A stretch of DNA of 64,000 nucleotides from Clostridiaceae bacterium 14S0207 (GTDB lineage Bacteria; Bacillota; Clostridia; Clostridiales; Clostridiaceae). Shown piece after piece: positions 8,416-17,584 of the stretch. Under the pieces are notes generated by a model. That model saw only the letters and a program-made list of their open reading frames with translations. It was not told where the DNA came from and searched no databases. The stretch covers positions 2,046,001-2,110,000 of the forward strand of contig CP026600.1 of assembly GCA_003288255.1 (NCBI GenBank), given 5' to 3'. Within the stretch, counting starts at the first letter, position 1. Each line of letters opens with the position of its first letter. Made by a program: the position numbers and the translations under genes.

Positions 8416-8733
8416 TTATTTACAAAATTCAACTATTTCATCACTTTCAGCTCCTGGTTGAATTAAAACCTTATCTATATTTAATTGCCTAGCCTCTTTT
8501 AAAATTTCTAATCCTAATTTAGGATTTACACATAAATCAATAACATCAATGTTAAAATTAGAAGATTTTAAATCTATAAAAGATGCTTTCCCATCTCCTC
8601 TAGGATCTATTCCAATAACATTATATTTTTCCCTTTTTAAGGTATTTAAAATTTTATTTGCATATTTACTTTCATTAGTAACATCTCCAACTACAACCCA
8701 ATTATAATATTCAAATAATGCTTCAATATTCAT
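8416..8733 (-). CDS. CoA-binding-domain protein (YccU-like)
   Basis: The 105-residue protein is a single Rossmann-like CoA-binding domain. 'NWVVVGDVTNESKYANKI' is the nucleotide-binding start, 'GIDPRGDG' the second strand, and 'IDVIDLCVNPKLGLEIL' and 'KVLIQPGAESDEIVEFC' the later family elements. Small stand-alone members bind CoA or a similar nucleotide; no reaction is assigned. It is slightly shorter than the usual 120-140 residues, but the ATG has GAAGGG upstream and looks genuine. It lies divergent from the lysine riboswitch locus. Confidence 0.75.
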   Translation of the reverse strand: MNIEALFEYYNWVVVGDVTNESKYANKILNTLKREKYNVIGIDPRGDGKASFIDLKSSNFNIDVIDLCVNPKLGLEILKEARQLNIDKVLIQPGAESDEIVEFCK

Positions 8734-8949
8734 TTTGTTCTTCCCTTCTTCTTTATTTCAATTTTTTTATTTAATAGATTTTATGTTATTCTAACACAAA
8801 AGCTCATATTTAATCATATCATTTCATTTTTCTTCATTTTAATTCATATATTCATTAGTATTCTTTGCATAAGTAAGACATTTGTAGAGATTCTTCACCT
8901 TGACAACAATATTTAATATAGTATAATTAAAAACATAAAAAAATTATGT

Positions 8950-9130
8950 GGACGGCTAGTGATAGAGGCGCTGTATTTATTAGTACTACTATTGAGGTAA
9001 GCACTATGAAATAGTAGAAAAGGAAATATGGCCGAAGTATATAACTAATGCTTTAAGGTTATATAACTGGGCTTACATAAAATATATGTAAGACTGTCAC
9101 AAATATATTGTTTGTGAAGAGCTATCTTAA
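8950..9130 (+). promoter_or_regulatory. lysine riboswitch (L box)
   Basis: The leader shows the lysine-aptamer landmarks in order: 'GATAGAGGCGC' near 8961, 'TAGTACTACTATTGAGGTAAGC', 'GAAAAGGAAAT', 'GGCCGAAG', then 'CTGGGCTTACATAAA' with 'TGTAAGACTGTCAC', and the closing 'GAGCTATC' that pairs with the 5' 'GATAG'. Spacing and conserved cores match the L box of lysC leaders. An intrinsic terminator lies about 40 bases further on, ahead of an NhaC-family carrier, so lysine binding should cause early termination. Without lysine, read-through would allow synthesis of the carrier. Confidence 0.93.
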
Positions 9131-9172
9131 ATATTTATTCATAAAATTAGGTCTTTACCTTTTTAAAATGAT

Positions 9173-9205
9173 AAAAACCCTAAGATAACTTCTTAGGGTT
9201 TTTCG
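9173..9205 (+). terminator. riboswitch-controlled intrinsic terminator
   Basis: AAAAACCCTAAG / CTTAGGGTTTTT forms a strong stem followed by T-rich sequence, between the lysine aptamer and the ribosome site of the carrier gene. It is the expected expression platform. Confidence 0.9.
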
Positions 9206-9264
9206 TCTTTTTCAGCTTTTCTTATCCTCTATATCCTTCCACATTTAAAGAGGAGGAAACACCT

Positions 9265-11046
9265 ATGAGAAAAACTAAATATTCTCTAAAAAATTCTTTT
9301 GTTTTATTAAGCTCCATTTTATTTTTTAATTTTTTATTATTACAACCAGTCTTTGCTGCAGAAGCTAACTCTGTTCAAACCAATGCACATAGATTTGGAT
9401 TTTTAACTCTTTTACCCCCTATAATTGCAATAATTCTTGCATTTTTATTTAAAAATGTAATTATCTCTTTATTTGCAGGTATTCTAGTAGGAGGATTTTT
9501 ATTAAATCTATCTGGATTTAATGTTTTTTCAGCTCTTTTAAATTCATTCTCATTAGCTATTCATGAAATTTTAAATTCTCTAGCAAACCCATGGAATGCC
9601 GGAATAATACTTCAATGTTTAACTATTGGTGGCCTTATTGCTTTAATTTCTAGAATGGGTGGAACTAAAGCTGTTGCTGAAGCTCTTGCAAAAAGAGCAA
9701 AGACATCCAAAAGTGCTCAGTTAATAACATGGTTATTAGGTATTTTTGTATTTTTTGATGATTATGCAAATTCTCTTATAGTAGGACCTATAATGAAACC
9801 TGTTTGTGACAAAATGAACATTTCAAGAGAAAAATTATCTTTTATAGTTGATGCTACAGCTGCGCCTATATCTGGTATAGCTTTAATTTCAACTTGGATA
9901 GGATATGAACTTAGTTTAATAAAATCTGGATTTGCCGATATAGGCGTTCAAGCTAATTCTTATAATGTATTTATGTCTACAATTCCTTATAGATTTTATA
10001 ATATTTTAATTTTAATCTTTATTGTTTTGACTGCAGTTTTATTAAGAGAGTTTGGTCCAATGCATAAGGCTGAACTTAGAGCAAGAACTACTGGCGAAAC
10101 TTTAAGAAAAGGATCCAATCCCCTTTCTTCTCAAGAAAACGATATGGAACCTAAAGAAGGTGTAAAGCTTAATATATGGAATGCAATAATTCCTATTTTA
10201 ATATTAATTGTAGGAGGATTTATCGGTTTTTATATTAATGGTTATGGTGCTATTATGTCTGGTAATAATACTGAATCTATTAATTTATTAAAAACTTCTC
10301 CATTCTCGCTTACTGCTATACAAACTGCATTTGGTCAATCCGATGCAAGTATAGTATTATTTACATCAGCATTAGTAGCTAGCATAGTTGCAATGATTAT
10401 GGCTCGTGTACAAAATATATTTAAAATAAGTGAATCTATTGAAATTTGGATTGATGGTATGAAGTCATTGGTTATAACAGGTGTTATATTACTTCTTGCT
10501 TGGTCATTGAGCTCAGTAATTAAACAACTAGGAACTGCTCCTTACTTAGTTTCTATATTATCAAATTCAATACTACCACCATTTTTATTACCAACTATAG
10601 TATTTATATTATCTTCTATTATTTCTTTTGCAACTGGTACATCTTATGGAACTATGGGTATATTAATGCCTCTTACAATTCCTCTTGCATTTGCTTTATC
10701 TGGAGATCAATCATATGTAATATTAAATATAAGTGCTATATTAACAGGTAGTATATTTGGAGATCATTGTTCTCCTATTTCAGATACAACTATACTTTCT
10801 TCTATGGGATGTGGATGTGATCATTTAGATCATGTTAAAACTCAGTTTTTATATTCCCTAGTAGTTGCTGGAGTAACTATATTATGTGGATATATACCTT
10901 GTGGACTAGGTATGCCTGTTTATTTTGCTTTACCACTTTCAATATTATCTATATATCTTATTATTAGATTTATAGGTAAACCAATACCAAATAACGGTGA
11001 AAATATGTCAGAAAATAGAAGTGAAAATATGCAAGTATTAAAATAA
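9265..11046 (+). CDS. lysW: NhaC-family carrier, probable lysine transporter
   Basis: The 593-residue protein has about 12 or more membrane segments and an N-terminal signal-like helix. It belongs to the NhaC/ion-transporter superfamily: 'FFDDYANSLIVGP', 'DATAAPISGIALISTWIGYE' and the C-terminal 'SIFGDHCSPISDTTILSSMGC' are typical. Family annotation alone would be Na+/H+ antiporter. The lysine riboswitch and terminator directly upstream instead suggest lysine uptake, as proposed for L-box-controlled NhaC-type carriers named LysW. The ATG has GAGGAGG upstream and a terminator follows, so the unit is monocistronic. The substrate is inferred from regulation. Confidence 0.85.
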   Translation: MRKTKYSLKNSFVLLSSILFFNFLLLQPVFAAEANSVQTNAHRFGFLTLLPPIIAIILAFLFKNVIISLFAGILVGGFLLNLSGFNVFSALLNSFSLAIHEILNSLANPWNAGIILQCLTIGGLIALISRMGGTKAVAEALAKRAKTSKSAQLITWLLGIFVFFDDYANSLIVGPIMKPVCDKMNISREKLSFIVDATAAPISGIALISTWIGYELSLIKSGFADIGVQANSYNVFMSTIPYRFYNILILIFIVLTAVLLREFGPMHKAELRARTTGETLRKGSNPLSSQENDMEPKEGVKLNIWNAIIPILILIVGGFIGFYINGYGAIMSGNNTESINLLKTSPFSLTAIQTAFGQSDASIVLFTSALVASIVAMIMARVQNIFKISESIEIWIDGMKSLVITGVILLLAWSLSSVIKQLGTAPYLVSILSNSILPPFLLPTIVFILSSIISFATGTSYGTMGILMPLTIPLAFALSGDQSYVILNISAILTGSIFGDHCSPISDTTILSSMGCGCDHLDHVKTQFLYSLVVAGVTILCGYIPCGLGMPVYFALPLSILSIYLIIRFIGKPIPNNGENMSENRSENMQVLK

Positions 11047-11111
11047 TTTTATTCATAAATAAAGTTTTAGTATTTTATAATTTTTGATTATGATTTATTA
11101 TTCTTTATTAG

Positions 11112-11149
11112 AAACTCCCTAAAATATAAAAAGTTTAGGGGTTTTTTTT
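11112..11149 (+). terminator. terminator after lysW
   Basis: A stem of AAACTCCCTAAA with TTTAGGGG-TTT (one bulge) is followed by a run of eight T. Confidence 0.75.
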
Positions 11150-11265
11150 ATATTTCAATAAGTTCCTTGTGATTTAAAATTATTTTCAAAATTCATTTGA
11201 CTAAATACTTCAAAGTAATTATACTTTAAAGTAATTATAAATTATATAATAAATGAGGTGAATGT

Positions 11266-12435
11266 ATGAAAAAATTAGGATTACTTCCTAAATTAATTTT
11301 GGCAATAATATTAGGTCTTTTTATTGGTGCTTTTACCCCAAAATTTATTGTACAAGGCTTTGCTACATTCAATGGGATATTTGGAGCTTTTCTTAAATTT
11401 TGTATTCCATTAATTATTCTTGGTTTTGTAGTTTGTGGTATTGCTGATCTTGGCAAAGGTGTTGGAAAACTATTAGGAATGACTACCTTACTAGCATACG
11501 GTTCCACATTATTAGCAGGTTTCTTTGCATTTATTGTATCTAAAAACATCTTTCCACTATTTATCCATACCACCGAAACTTTAAACAATGCTGGAAATCC
11601 CGAAGAAAAACTTTTAAAACCTTTTTTTGAAATCTCTATGCCTCCTATAATGGATGTTATGTCAGCATTAATATTAGCTTTTTTACTTGGAATAGGTATT
11701 TCTGTTATAAAAGATAAAGGTAAGGCTTTATATAATATGGCCTATGAATTTCAAAATATTATTCAAAAATTAATAGAGTCATTTATTATTCCTCTTCTTC
11801 CAATACATATAATGGGTATATTTGCTAATATGACTTATACTGGAGAAGTTTTTAAAATACTATCAGTGTTTTGGAAAGTATTTTTAATTGTTTTAGCAAT
11901 GCATCTTACAGTAATTTTAGTACAGTTTATTATAGCATCCATTATAGGAAGGAAAAATCTATTTAGTCTACTTAAAAATCAAATTCCTGCATATTTAACA
12001 GCTATTGGAACTCAATCTTCAGCGGCTGCTATACCTATAAATTTACAAAGTGCTGAAAAGAATGGAGTTTCTAAAGGTATTCGTGAATTTGTAATTCCCC
12101 TTTGTGCAACAATACATTTATCTGGTAGCACTATAACCTTAACATCTTGCGCTATAGCTTTAATGTATATGAATAATATGCCATTCTCTGTTGCTAAAAT
12201 TCTTTCTTTTGTAGCTATGCTTGGTATAACCATGGTAGCAGCTCCTGGTGTTCCTGGTGGGGCTGTAATGGCAGCATTAGGTACATTAGAATCTATTCTA
12301 GGTTTTACTTCTCCTATGTTATCATTAATGATAGCATTATATATAACTCAAGATAGTTTTGGTACTGCTTGTAATATTAGTGGAGATAATGCTATAGCTT
12401 TAATCGTAGACAAGTTTAATTCAAAATTAGGATAA
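11266..12435 (+). CDS. dicarboxylate/amino acid:cation symporter (DAACS family)
   Basis: The 389-residue polytopic protein matches the glutamate/aspartate and serine/threonine symporter family. It has the serine-rich re-entrant loop 'TAIGTQSSAAAIPINLQ' near residue 250, 'PLCATIHLSGSTITLTSCA', 'APGVPGGAVMAALG' and the C-terminal 'DSFGTACNISGDNAIALIVDK'. Members import dicarboxylates, glutamate, aspartate, serine or threonine with Na+ or H+; the substrate is not readable here. The ribosome site GAGGTG precedes the ATG, and a strong terminator shared with rbsR follows. It is separated from lysW by a terminator, so it has its own promoter. Confidence 0.9.
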   Translation: MKKLGLLPKLILAIILGLFIGAFTPKFIVQGFATFNGIFGAFLKFCIPLIILGFVVCGIADLGKGVGKLLGMTTLLAYGSTLLAGFFAFIVSKNIFPLFIHTTETLNNAGNPEEKLLKPFFEISMPPIMDVMSALILAFLLGIGISVIKDKGKALYNMAYEFQNIIQKLIESFIIPLLPIHIMGIFANMTYTGEVFKILSVFWKVFLIVLAMHLTVILVQFIIASIIGRKNLFSLLKNQIPAYLTAIGTQSSAAAIPINLQSAEKNGVSKGIREFVIPLCATIHLSGSTITLTSCAIALMYMNNMPFSVAKILSFVAMLGITMVAAPGVPGGAVMAALGTLESILGFTSPMLSLMIALYITQDSFGTACNISGDNAIALIVDKFNSKLG

Positions 12436-12436
12436 A

Positions 12437-12475
12437 AAATAGAACTGTATCTTTTAAAGATACAGTTCTATTTTT
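12437..12475. terminator. bidirectional terminator between symporter and LacI-type regulator
   Basis: AATAGAACTGTATCTTT / AAAGATACAGTTCTATTTTT forms a long perfect stem with T-runs in both directions between the convergent genes. Confidence 0.9.
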
Positions 12476-13487
12476 AGGTATTTCTTCTTATTAACTTAGG
12501 TTCTAGGGTTACTATTCTATCCTTTAGTACATTACCATTAATTAAATCAATTACCACTCCACAAGCCTTTTTACCCATTTCATATACTGGTTGAGAAATT
12601 GTTGTAAGTTCAGGCTCAAAAATAGACGCCATCTTAATATCATCATATCCTACAATACTAATTTCTTGTGGAACTTTAACTCCTGATTTTATTAAAACTT
12701 TCAATCCTCCTAATGCCATTAAATCATTACTATAAAAAATTCCATCTATCTCTTTATTCTTTAATATTTTTTCTGTAATACTCATACCTTTTTCTAACGT
12801 AAAATCACCTTCATATATTAAGGACTCATTATAGATACCATATTGTCTACATTTTCTTTTATATGTATCGAATCTCATATTTGAAATTTCAAGTTCTCTA
12901 TTACCTGTTACAAAAGCAACTTTTTTGCGTTTTCTTTCCCCACAAAGATAATCTATCCCCATTTCAATACCTTTTACATTATCACAATAAATTCTATAAT
13001 ATTCATCATATACATCAATATATCTATCTACAAGAACAAAAGGAACTCCATGATTTTCTAGAACTTCTATTGATGCCTTATCTTGATCTCCTGATATTAA
13101 AATAACACCATCTATAAATCTATTAACTAATAATCTTACATATTCTTGTTCTTTACTTTTTAAATTATCTGTATTACATAATATAATATTATAATTTTTA
13201 ATTTTAGCAAAATCCTCTATGGCCCTTCCCATTTCTGCAAAAAATGGATTAGTTATATCAGGAATAATTACACCTATTGTATTAGTTCTTTTGGTAGCTA
13301 AACTTCTAGCAATAGAATTTGGAACATAATTTAACTCCTTGCAAATTTTCAAAACTTTTTCTTTTGTTTTTTTACTGATGTTTCTATCTTTATGATTCAA
13401 TACCATAGATACAGTTGCCTTAGATACACCGGACATTTCGGCAATTTCTTTCATTGTGACTTTTTTATTTATTTTATTTTTCTCCAT
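12474..13487 (-). CDS. rbsR: LacI-family ribose operon repressor (RbsR-like)
   Basis: The 337-residue protein has an N-terminal LacI helix-turn-helix and hinge ('MKEIAEMSGVSKATVSMVLN', residues 11-30; 'NSIARSLATKRTNTIGVIIP') and a periplasmic-binding-protein-like sensor domain. It overlaps the 3' end of rbsK by 14 bases, so the kinase and regulator are co-transcribed and translationally coupled. The partner and the operator-like palindrome upstream of rbsK point to ribose or a related pentose as effector. No ribose ABC transporter is present nearby. Confidence 0.88.
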   Translation of the reverse strand: MEKNKINKKVTMKEIAEMSGVSKATVSMVLNHKDRNISKKTKEKVLKICKELNYVPNSIARSLATKRTNTIGVIIPDITNPFFAEMGRAIEDFAKIKNYNIILCNTDNLKSKEQEYVRLLVNRFIDGVILISGDQDKASIEVLENHGVPFVLVDRYIDVYDEYYRIYCDNVKGIEMGIDYLCGERKRKKVAFVTGNRELEISNMRFDTYKRKCRQYGIYNESLIYEGDFTLEKGMSITEKILKNKEIDGIFYSNDLMALGGLKVLIKSGVKVPQEISIVGYDDIKMASIFEPELTTISQPVYEMGKKACGVVIDLINGNVLKDRIVTLEPKLIRRNT

Positions 13488-14406
13488 ACTTCTCTTTCAC
13501 TTCTTTTAAAGTAGGGATAGAACTTTGAGCGCCTTCTCTTGTAACCGTAATAGATGATACCTTATTACCGAAGCTTACAGCTGATTTTAAACAATCAAAA
13601 TTTAAATCTGAAGCATTACTTAAACTTTTTCCTAATGCCCCTATAAAAGAATCTCCTGCAGCAGTACTATCTATAGCTTGTACTTTATAGGCAGGTATCA
13701 ATTCGGTCTTATCCTTAGATATAATAGCTGCTCCTTTACTACCTAATGTTATTACTACAAACTTAACTCCATTTTCTAAAAAAGCCTTTGCAGCTATTTC
13801 TGCACTATGTAAATCATTTACCTCTATTCCTGTTAATTCAAAAGCTTCTGTTTCATTGGGAACTATTATATCTGTATATCTAAGTATTTCTTTTGGAATT
13901 TCTCTAGCAGGAGCAGGATTTAAAATAGTAATTTTGTTTTTTTCCTTTGCAAATTTAAATCCTTGTACACTACTATCTAATGGTGTCTCAAATTGAGTTA
14001 TTACAACATCAGATTCTTGAATAATTTCTTTTAATTCTGCTATTCTTTCACACTTTATGCTCATATTAGCTCCACCAACAACACAAATAGTATTATCACC
14101 ATTGTTATCTACATTTATTATAGCTGTTCCTGTTGGTTTATCATTACATACTAAAATATTTTCAGTTATTACTTTATCTTTTTTTAAAGCATTAGTTAAA
14201 ATGTGTCCATAACCATCATTTCCAACAGATGCTATCATATTTACTGTACATCCAAGTCTTGAAGCTGCTACAGCCTGATTAGCTCCTTTTCCTCCAGGAA
14301 TTGTAGTTAATTCCTCCGCTAAAATTGTTTCGCCTTTTTTTGGTAGATTTTTAGTCTTTATAACTAAATCCATATTCATACTACCTATTACACATACTTT
14401 TTCCAT
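13474..14406 (-). CDS. rbsK: ribokinase
   Basis: The 310-residue PfkB-family sugar kinase has 'GSMNMDLVIKTKNLPKKGET' at the N-terminus, the substrate Gly-Gly motif 'PGGKGANQAVAASRLG' and the C-terminal signature 'DSTAAGDSFIGAL', whose Asp is the catalytic base. It phosphorylates ribose to ribose 5-phosphate in the cytoplasm. The start was set at the ATG at 14406, six bases after GAGGTG; a GTG nine bases upstream lies inside that ribosome site. It is first in a two-gene operon with rbsR, behind a 30-bp palindrome. Confidence 0.92.
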   Translation of the reverse strand: MEKVCVIGSMNMDLVIKTKNLPKKGETILAEELTTIPGGKGANQAVAASRLGCTVNMIASVGNDGYGHILTNALKKDKVITENILVCNDKPTGTAIINVDNNGDNTICVVGGANMSIKCERIAELKEIIQESDVVITQFETPLDSSVQGFKFAKEKNKITILNPAPAREIPKEILRYTDIIVPNETEAFELTGIEVNDLHSAEIAAKAFLENGVKFVVITLGSKGAAIISKDKTELIPAYKVQAIDSTAAGDSFIGALGKSLSNASDLNFDCLKSAVSFGNKVSSITVTREGAQSSIPTLKEVKEKYGEK

Positions 14407-14426
14407 AATATTCACCTCTAATACTT

Positions 14427-14456
14427 AAAATCTATTTAACCGGTTAAATAGATTTT
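14427..14456. promoter_or_regulatory. perfect 30-bp palindrome, probable RbsR operator
   Basis: Bases 14427-14456 form an exact palindrome centred on AACCGGTT, with half-site AAAATCTATTTAACC. LacI-family operators are palindromes with a central CG, and TTAACCGGTTAA fits the RbsR/CcpA-type core. It lies 20 bases upstream of the rbsK start, where bound repressor would block transcription of its own operon. Confidence 0.8.
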
Positions 14457-14611
14457 ATCATCTAATATTTTCATAGTCAATTAACTATTAATATTCCGTT
14501 TATTAATATATTAAGTATTTTTTATGTTACTAAATCCCTTGATATGTATATATTATCATATTTATACCATTAAGTATGTCTTATTAGATAAATTAATACA
14601 TTGTTATATAT

Positions 14612-15322
14612 TTACTTATAATTTTTAAAAAACGGACATAAATTCTGGATACATTGTGAATTATACTTATTAAATTCGCATTTAATTTCTTTCTCTTTTT
14701 CTAATTCTATATTTAAATTTTCTTTACAAAAATCGATAGCTTCATTTATCGCTATAAAACTATCTCTTTTACAACATCTTGGTCCTCCATTTTCAGCTAT
14801 ATGATATAAACTTTTAGCAGTCATAAGATTACTAAGTTTCCACTCTTCTTTTGATAAAGGGGTTGCTCCAGTTACTATACTTATAAAAATTCCTGTTCCA
14901 ACACCAGCGCCACAACTACCATATAATCCGCAAAAACCACCTAAAACATTTTTAGCTCTTTTAGCTGCCTCTTGTAACTTTTCTTTTTTCTTATTAAAAA
15001 GTCCCTTTTTATTATAATAAGAACTTATTAAAACTGCTGGTACTAAAAAATGATGCTCTGGGCCATGCATTTTAACTGATGAATGTTTCATCAACACCTT
15101 TGCCATTTTTAATGGATTTATTTCTATACTTTCTATACAATAGTTCATTATTATTTCATATGCATTTCCAGAATGGCAACTATCACAAACATAATGACCA
15201 TTTTTGCATTTAGCATTGCTTGTAAATTCTTTGCCACAATAAAAGCATTTCATAACTTCAGACGTTTCCGGAGTATATACTATCTCTTCTCCACATATCA
15301 AACAGTTAAATTTATTCTCCAT
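14612..15322 (-). CDS. DUF5714-like cysteine-rich protein
   Basis: The 236-residue protein opens with two treble-clef/zinc-ribbon-like pairs, 'CLICGEE' and 'CFYCGKEF', then 'CKNGHYVCDSCHSG', giving about eight possible zinc ligands in the first 50 residues. The middle has a Gly/Cys-rich segment 'GGFCGLYGSCGAGVGTGIF' and 'GGPRCCKRDSFIAI', and the C-terminus has 'CIQNLCPFFKNYK'. This pattern matches DUF5714 proteins, found in clostridia and methanogens, sometimes beside methyltransferases. No such neighbour occurs here, and the gene is flanked by long AT-rich gaps. The many conserved-looking cysteines suggest metal or Fe-S binding; no reaction can be assigned. Confidence 0.65.
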   Translation of the reverse strand: MENKFNCLICGEEIVYTPETSEVMKCFYCGKEFTSNAKCKNGHYVCDSCHSGNAYEIIMNYCIESIEINPLKMAKVLMKHSSVKMHGPEHHFLVPAVLISSYYNKKGLFNKKKEKLQEAAKRAKNVLGGFCGLYGSCGAGVGTGIFISIVTGATPLSKEEWKLSNLMTAKSLYHIAENGGPRCCKRDSFIAINEAIDFCKENLNIELEKEKEIKCEFNKYNSQCIQNLCPFFKNYK

Positions 15323-15605
15323 ATTATCACCTCATAATTTTAATCAAATTTACCTGCCTATTCTATAATAATATTTTTTTAGTAAAAATACACTAAAATT
15401 TTATAAAAAACCGAAAATAAAAAAACATATTATTAATCTGTCATTTTTCTGCAAAATTTTTATTTATGTGTTTTAAATTATTGACTTTTTCAACAAACTA
15501 TACTAAACTTTAATTTATTTTATAAGTATATACTTAATTCTAATATATATTTAACAAAATATTATAAATATAATATCTTATTGTATAAAAAAAGGAGGAT
15601 TAACC

Positions 15606-17504
15606 ATGCTAAAAAATTTAATTTATACTATATCTAAAGAAGATCATATACCAGAAAAATTACAAGAAATCTTATCCTCTCATAAAGAAATTAAATTCGT
15701 TTCATTCATGGGAGTAGATTTATCCGGTAACGATACAGACGAAAGAATTCCAGTTAAATTGTTTCTAGAAGACATAGATACTTTTTTATATGGAAATGCT
15801 GTTCAAACTGACGGTTCCTCTGTTGTTTTGCCTGGAATAGCTACCTTAAATAATGCAAAATTAGATATGATCGCTGATTTAGATTGTAATTGGTTTATAG
15901 ACTACAATTATGAAAACATAGATCCGCTTCTTAATCTACCAATAGGTACCTTAAAAATCCCTTGTTTTTTATTCCATGATAATAAACCTGTTGATTCAAG
16001 GTACATACTTAAAAATTCCATTACCTATTTTAAAGAAACTTTACTAGGTTTATTTAAAGAACATTCAGCTCTTTGCAAAGATTATAATATAACTTTTGAT
16101 GATATATTAGACGTAAACTTTACTGTAGCCACAGAACTTGAATTCTGGGTTAAAACACCTAATGATAAAACTCATATTGAAGAATTAACTACATCACAAG
16201 TTTTAAAAGAGCAATATTGGAAACGTACTAAAGGAGTTGTTAGAACTTCCCTTGAGCAATGTCTTATGAAAATGGAGGATTATGGCTTTGAACCTGAAAT
16301 GGGGCATAAGGAAGTTGGTGGAGTAAAAGCTACTCTTGAAAAATCAGGTACTCTAACTCATGTAATGGAACAATTAGAAATTGATTGGAAATACTCTGAT
16401 GCAATGCAAGCTTGTGACAATGAAATATTTATAAGAAATCTTGTTAAAGAAACATTTAGACAAAACGGCTTAGATGTAACCTTCCTTGCTAAACCCGTAA
16501 ATGACGTAGCTGGTAGCGGAAAACATGTTCATGTTGGTGTTGCTTTAAAACTTAAAAACGGCAAAAAAATAAACTTATTTACTGCTACAAAAGAACATTT
16601 TTTAAGTAGATTAGGTTATTCTGGATTAATGGGTATTTTAAAAAATTACGAGGGAATAAATCCTTTTGTTTCTTCTACTAATGATTCTCTTAAAAGATTA
16701 AAACCAGGATTTGAAGCCCCTATTTGTATAGTTACATCCTTAGGACATTCAGTAGAGGCTCCTTCTAGAAACAGAACTATATTAATAGCTCTTATTAGAG
16801 ATTTAAAGAACCCATACGCTACAAGATTTGAACTACGTTCTCCAAATCCTCATACAAATACATACTTAACTGTATCTACTGTTTATTTGGCAATGATGGA
16901 AGGAATTCTATATGCTATAAACAATAATAAAACTGAGGATGAATTATTAAAAGAACTTTCTAAGTCCCCAGGTGAAAATGCTAACTATCTTGAAGATTCT
17001 AGGGCATATAGAAGCGAAAAAAATGTGTTTGAGGATTATTCTGAAGAAGAAAGAAATTCATATTTTGGTCATGCACCAAAAACTGTATATGAAAACATTA
17101 AATCTTTAGATGATGAAGAAAAAACTAAGTTCTTAAAACAGGGTAATGTGTTTAATGAAAAAATAATTCATAGTTTTAAATTAGGTACAGAACAAAGATG
17201 GTTAACTGAAATCCAAGCAAGAATTTTACATGATTACTCTGAAGAAATTAGATCTTACAAATGCGTTCATTCTTTAGATAAAGCTTTAGATTTAGATGTT
17301 GCAAACTTCCAAAAGGTTAATTATTTAAGACATTATTTAAGAAAAGATTCTTATTCCAATGAAAGTTTATTTACTAGAATAACTAAAGCAATACAAAATC
17401 GAGATTTGGAAACTGTTTCTATTTTACAAATAGAGGTTGAACAAAAAATGGATACTCTTCGTACACTTTATAATTCATATTTAAAAAATCTTATAGACCT
17501 TTAG
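15606..17504 (+). CDS. glnA: glutamine synthetase, large clostridial type
   Basis: The 632-residue protein is larger than the 440-470 residue type I enzyme and nearer type III-like forms. The active-site elements are present: 'TELEFWVK' (Glu metal ligands), 'DVAGSGKHVHVG' (ammonia/glutamate loop and His ligand) and 'RFELRSPNPHTNTYL' (ATP/glutamate-binding Arg-rich strand). A C-terminal helical extension of about 150 residues follows. It makes glutamine from glutamate and ammonium. The ATG is preceded by AAAGGAGG. The upstream 280-base gap is AT-rich, and I see no T-box or glutamine riboswitch in it. Confidence 0.88.
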   Translation: MLKNLIYTISKEDHIPEKLQEILSSHKEIKFVSFMGVDLSGNDTDERIPVKLFLEDIDTFLYGNAVQTDGSSVVLPGIATLNNAKLDMIADLDCNWFIDYNYENIDPLLNLPIGTLKIPCFLFHDNKPVDSRYILKNSITYFKETLLGLFKEHSALCKDYNITFDDILDVNFTVATELEFWVKTPNDKTHIEELTTSQVLKEQYWKRTKGVVRTSLEQCLMKMEDYGFEPEMGHKEVGGVKATLEKSGTLTHVMEQLEIDWKYSDAMQACDNEIFIRNLVKETFRQNGLDVTFLAKPVNDVAGSGKHVHVGVALKLKNGKKINLFTATKEHFLSRLGYSGLMGILKNYEGINPFVSSTNDSLKRLKPGFEAPICIVTSLGHSVEAPSRNRTILIALIRDLKNPYATRFELRSPNPHTNTYLTVSTVYLAMMEGILYAINNNKTEDELLKELSKSPGENANYLEDSRAYRSEKNVFEDYSEEERNSYFGHAPKTVYENIKSLDDEEKTKFLKQGNVFNEKIIHSFKLGTEQRWLTEIQARILHDYSEEIRSYKCVHSLDKALDLDVANFQKVNYLRHYLRKDSYSNESLFTRITKAIQNRDLETVSILQIEVEQKMDTLRTLYNSYLKNLIDL

Positions 17505-17505
17505 T

Positions 17506-17552
17506 ATAAATGGTATAAAAATAATAAATAATATTATCTGTATACCATTTAT
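17506..17552 (+). terminator. weak terminator after glutamine synthetase gene
   Basis: AAATGGTATA and TATACCATTTATT form a ten-base stem, but the loop is long and AT-rich and the T-run is imperfect. Confidence 0.45.
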
Positions 17553-17584
17553 TATAATACATTACAGAAGGGATTTGAAAACTA

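Noticed and set aside
11235..11588. A 117-codon minus-strand frame over the start of the symporter gene
   Set aside because: It is a shadow of the plus-strand transporter, which has a good ribosome site and full family motifs.
15323..15605. Looked for a riboswitch or nitrogen-control element before the glutamine synthetase gene
   Set aside because: The gap is almost pure A/T with no paired conserved cores; only the AAAGGAGG ribosome site is convincing.
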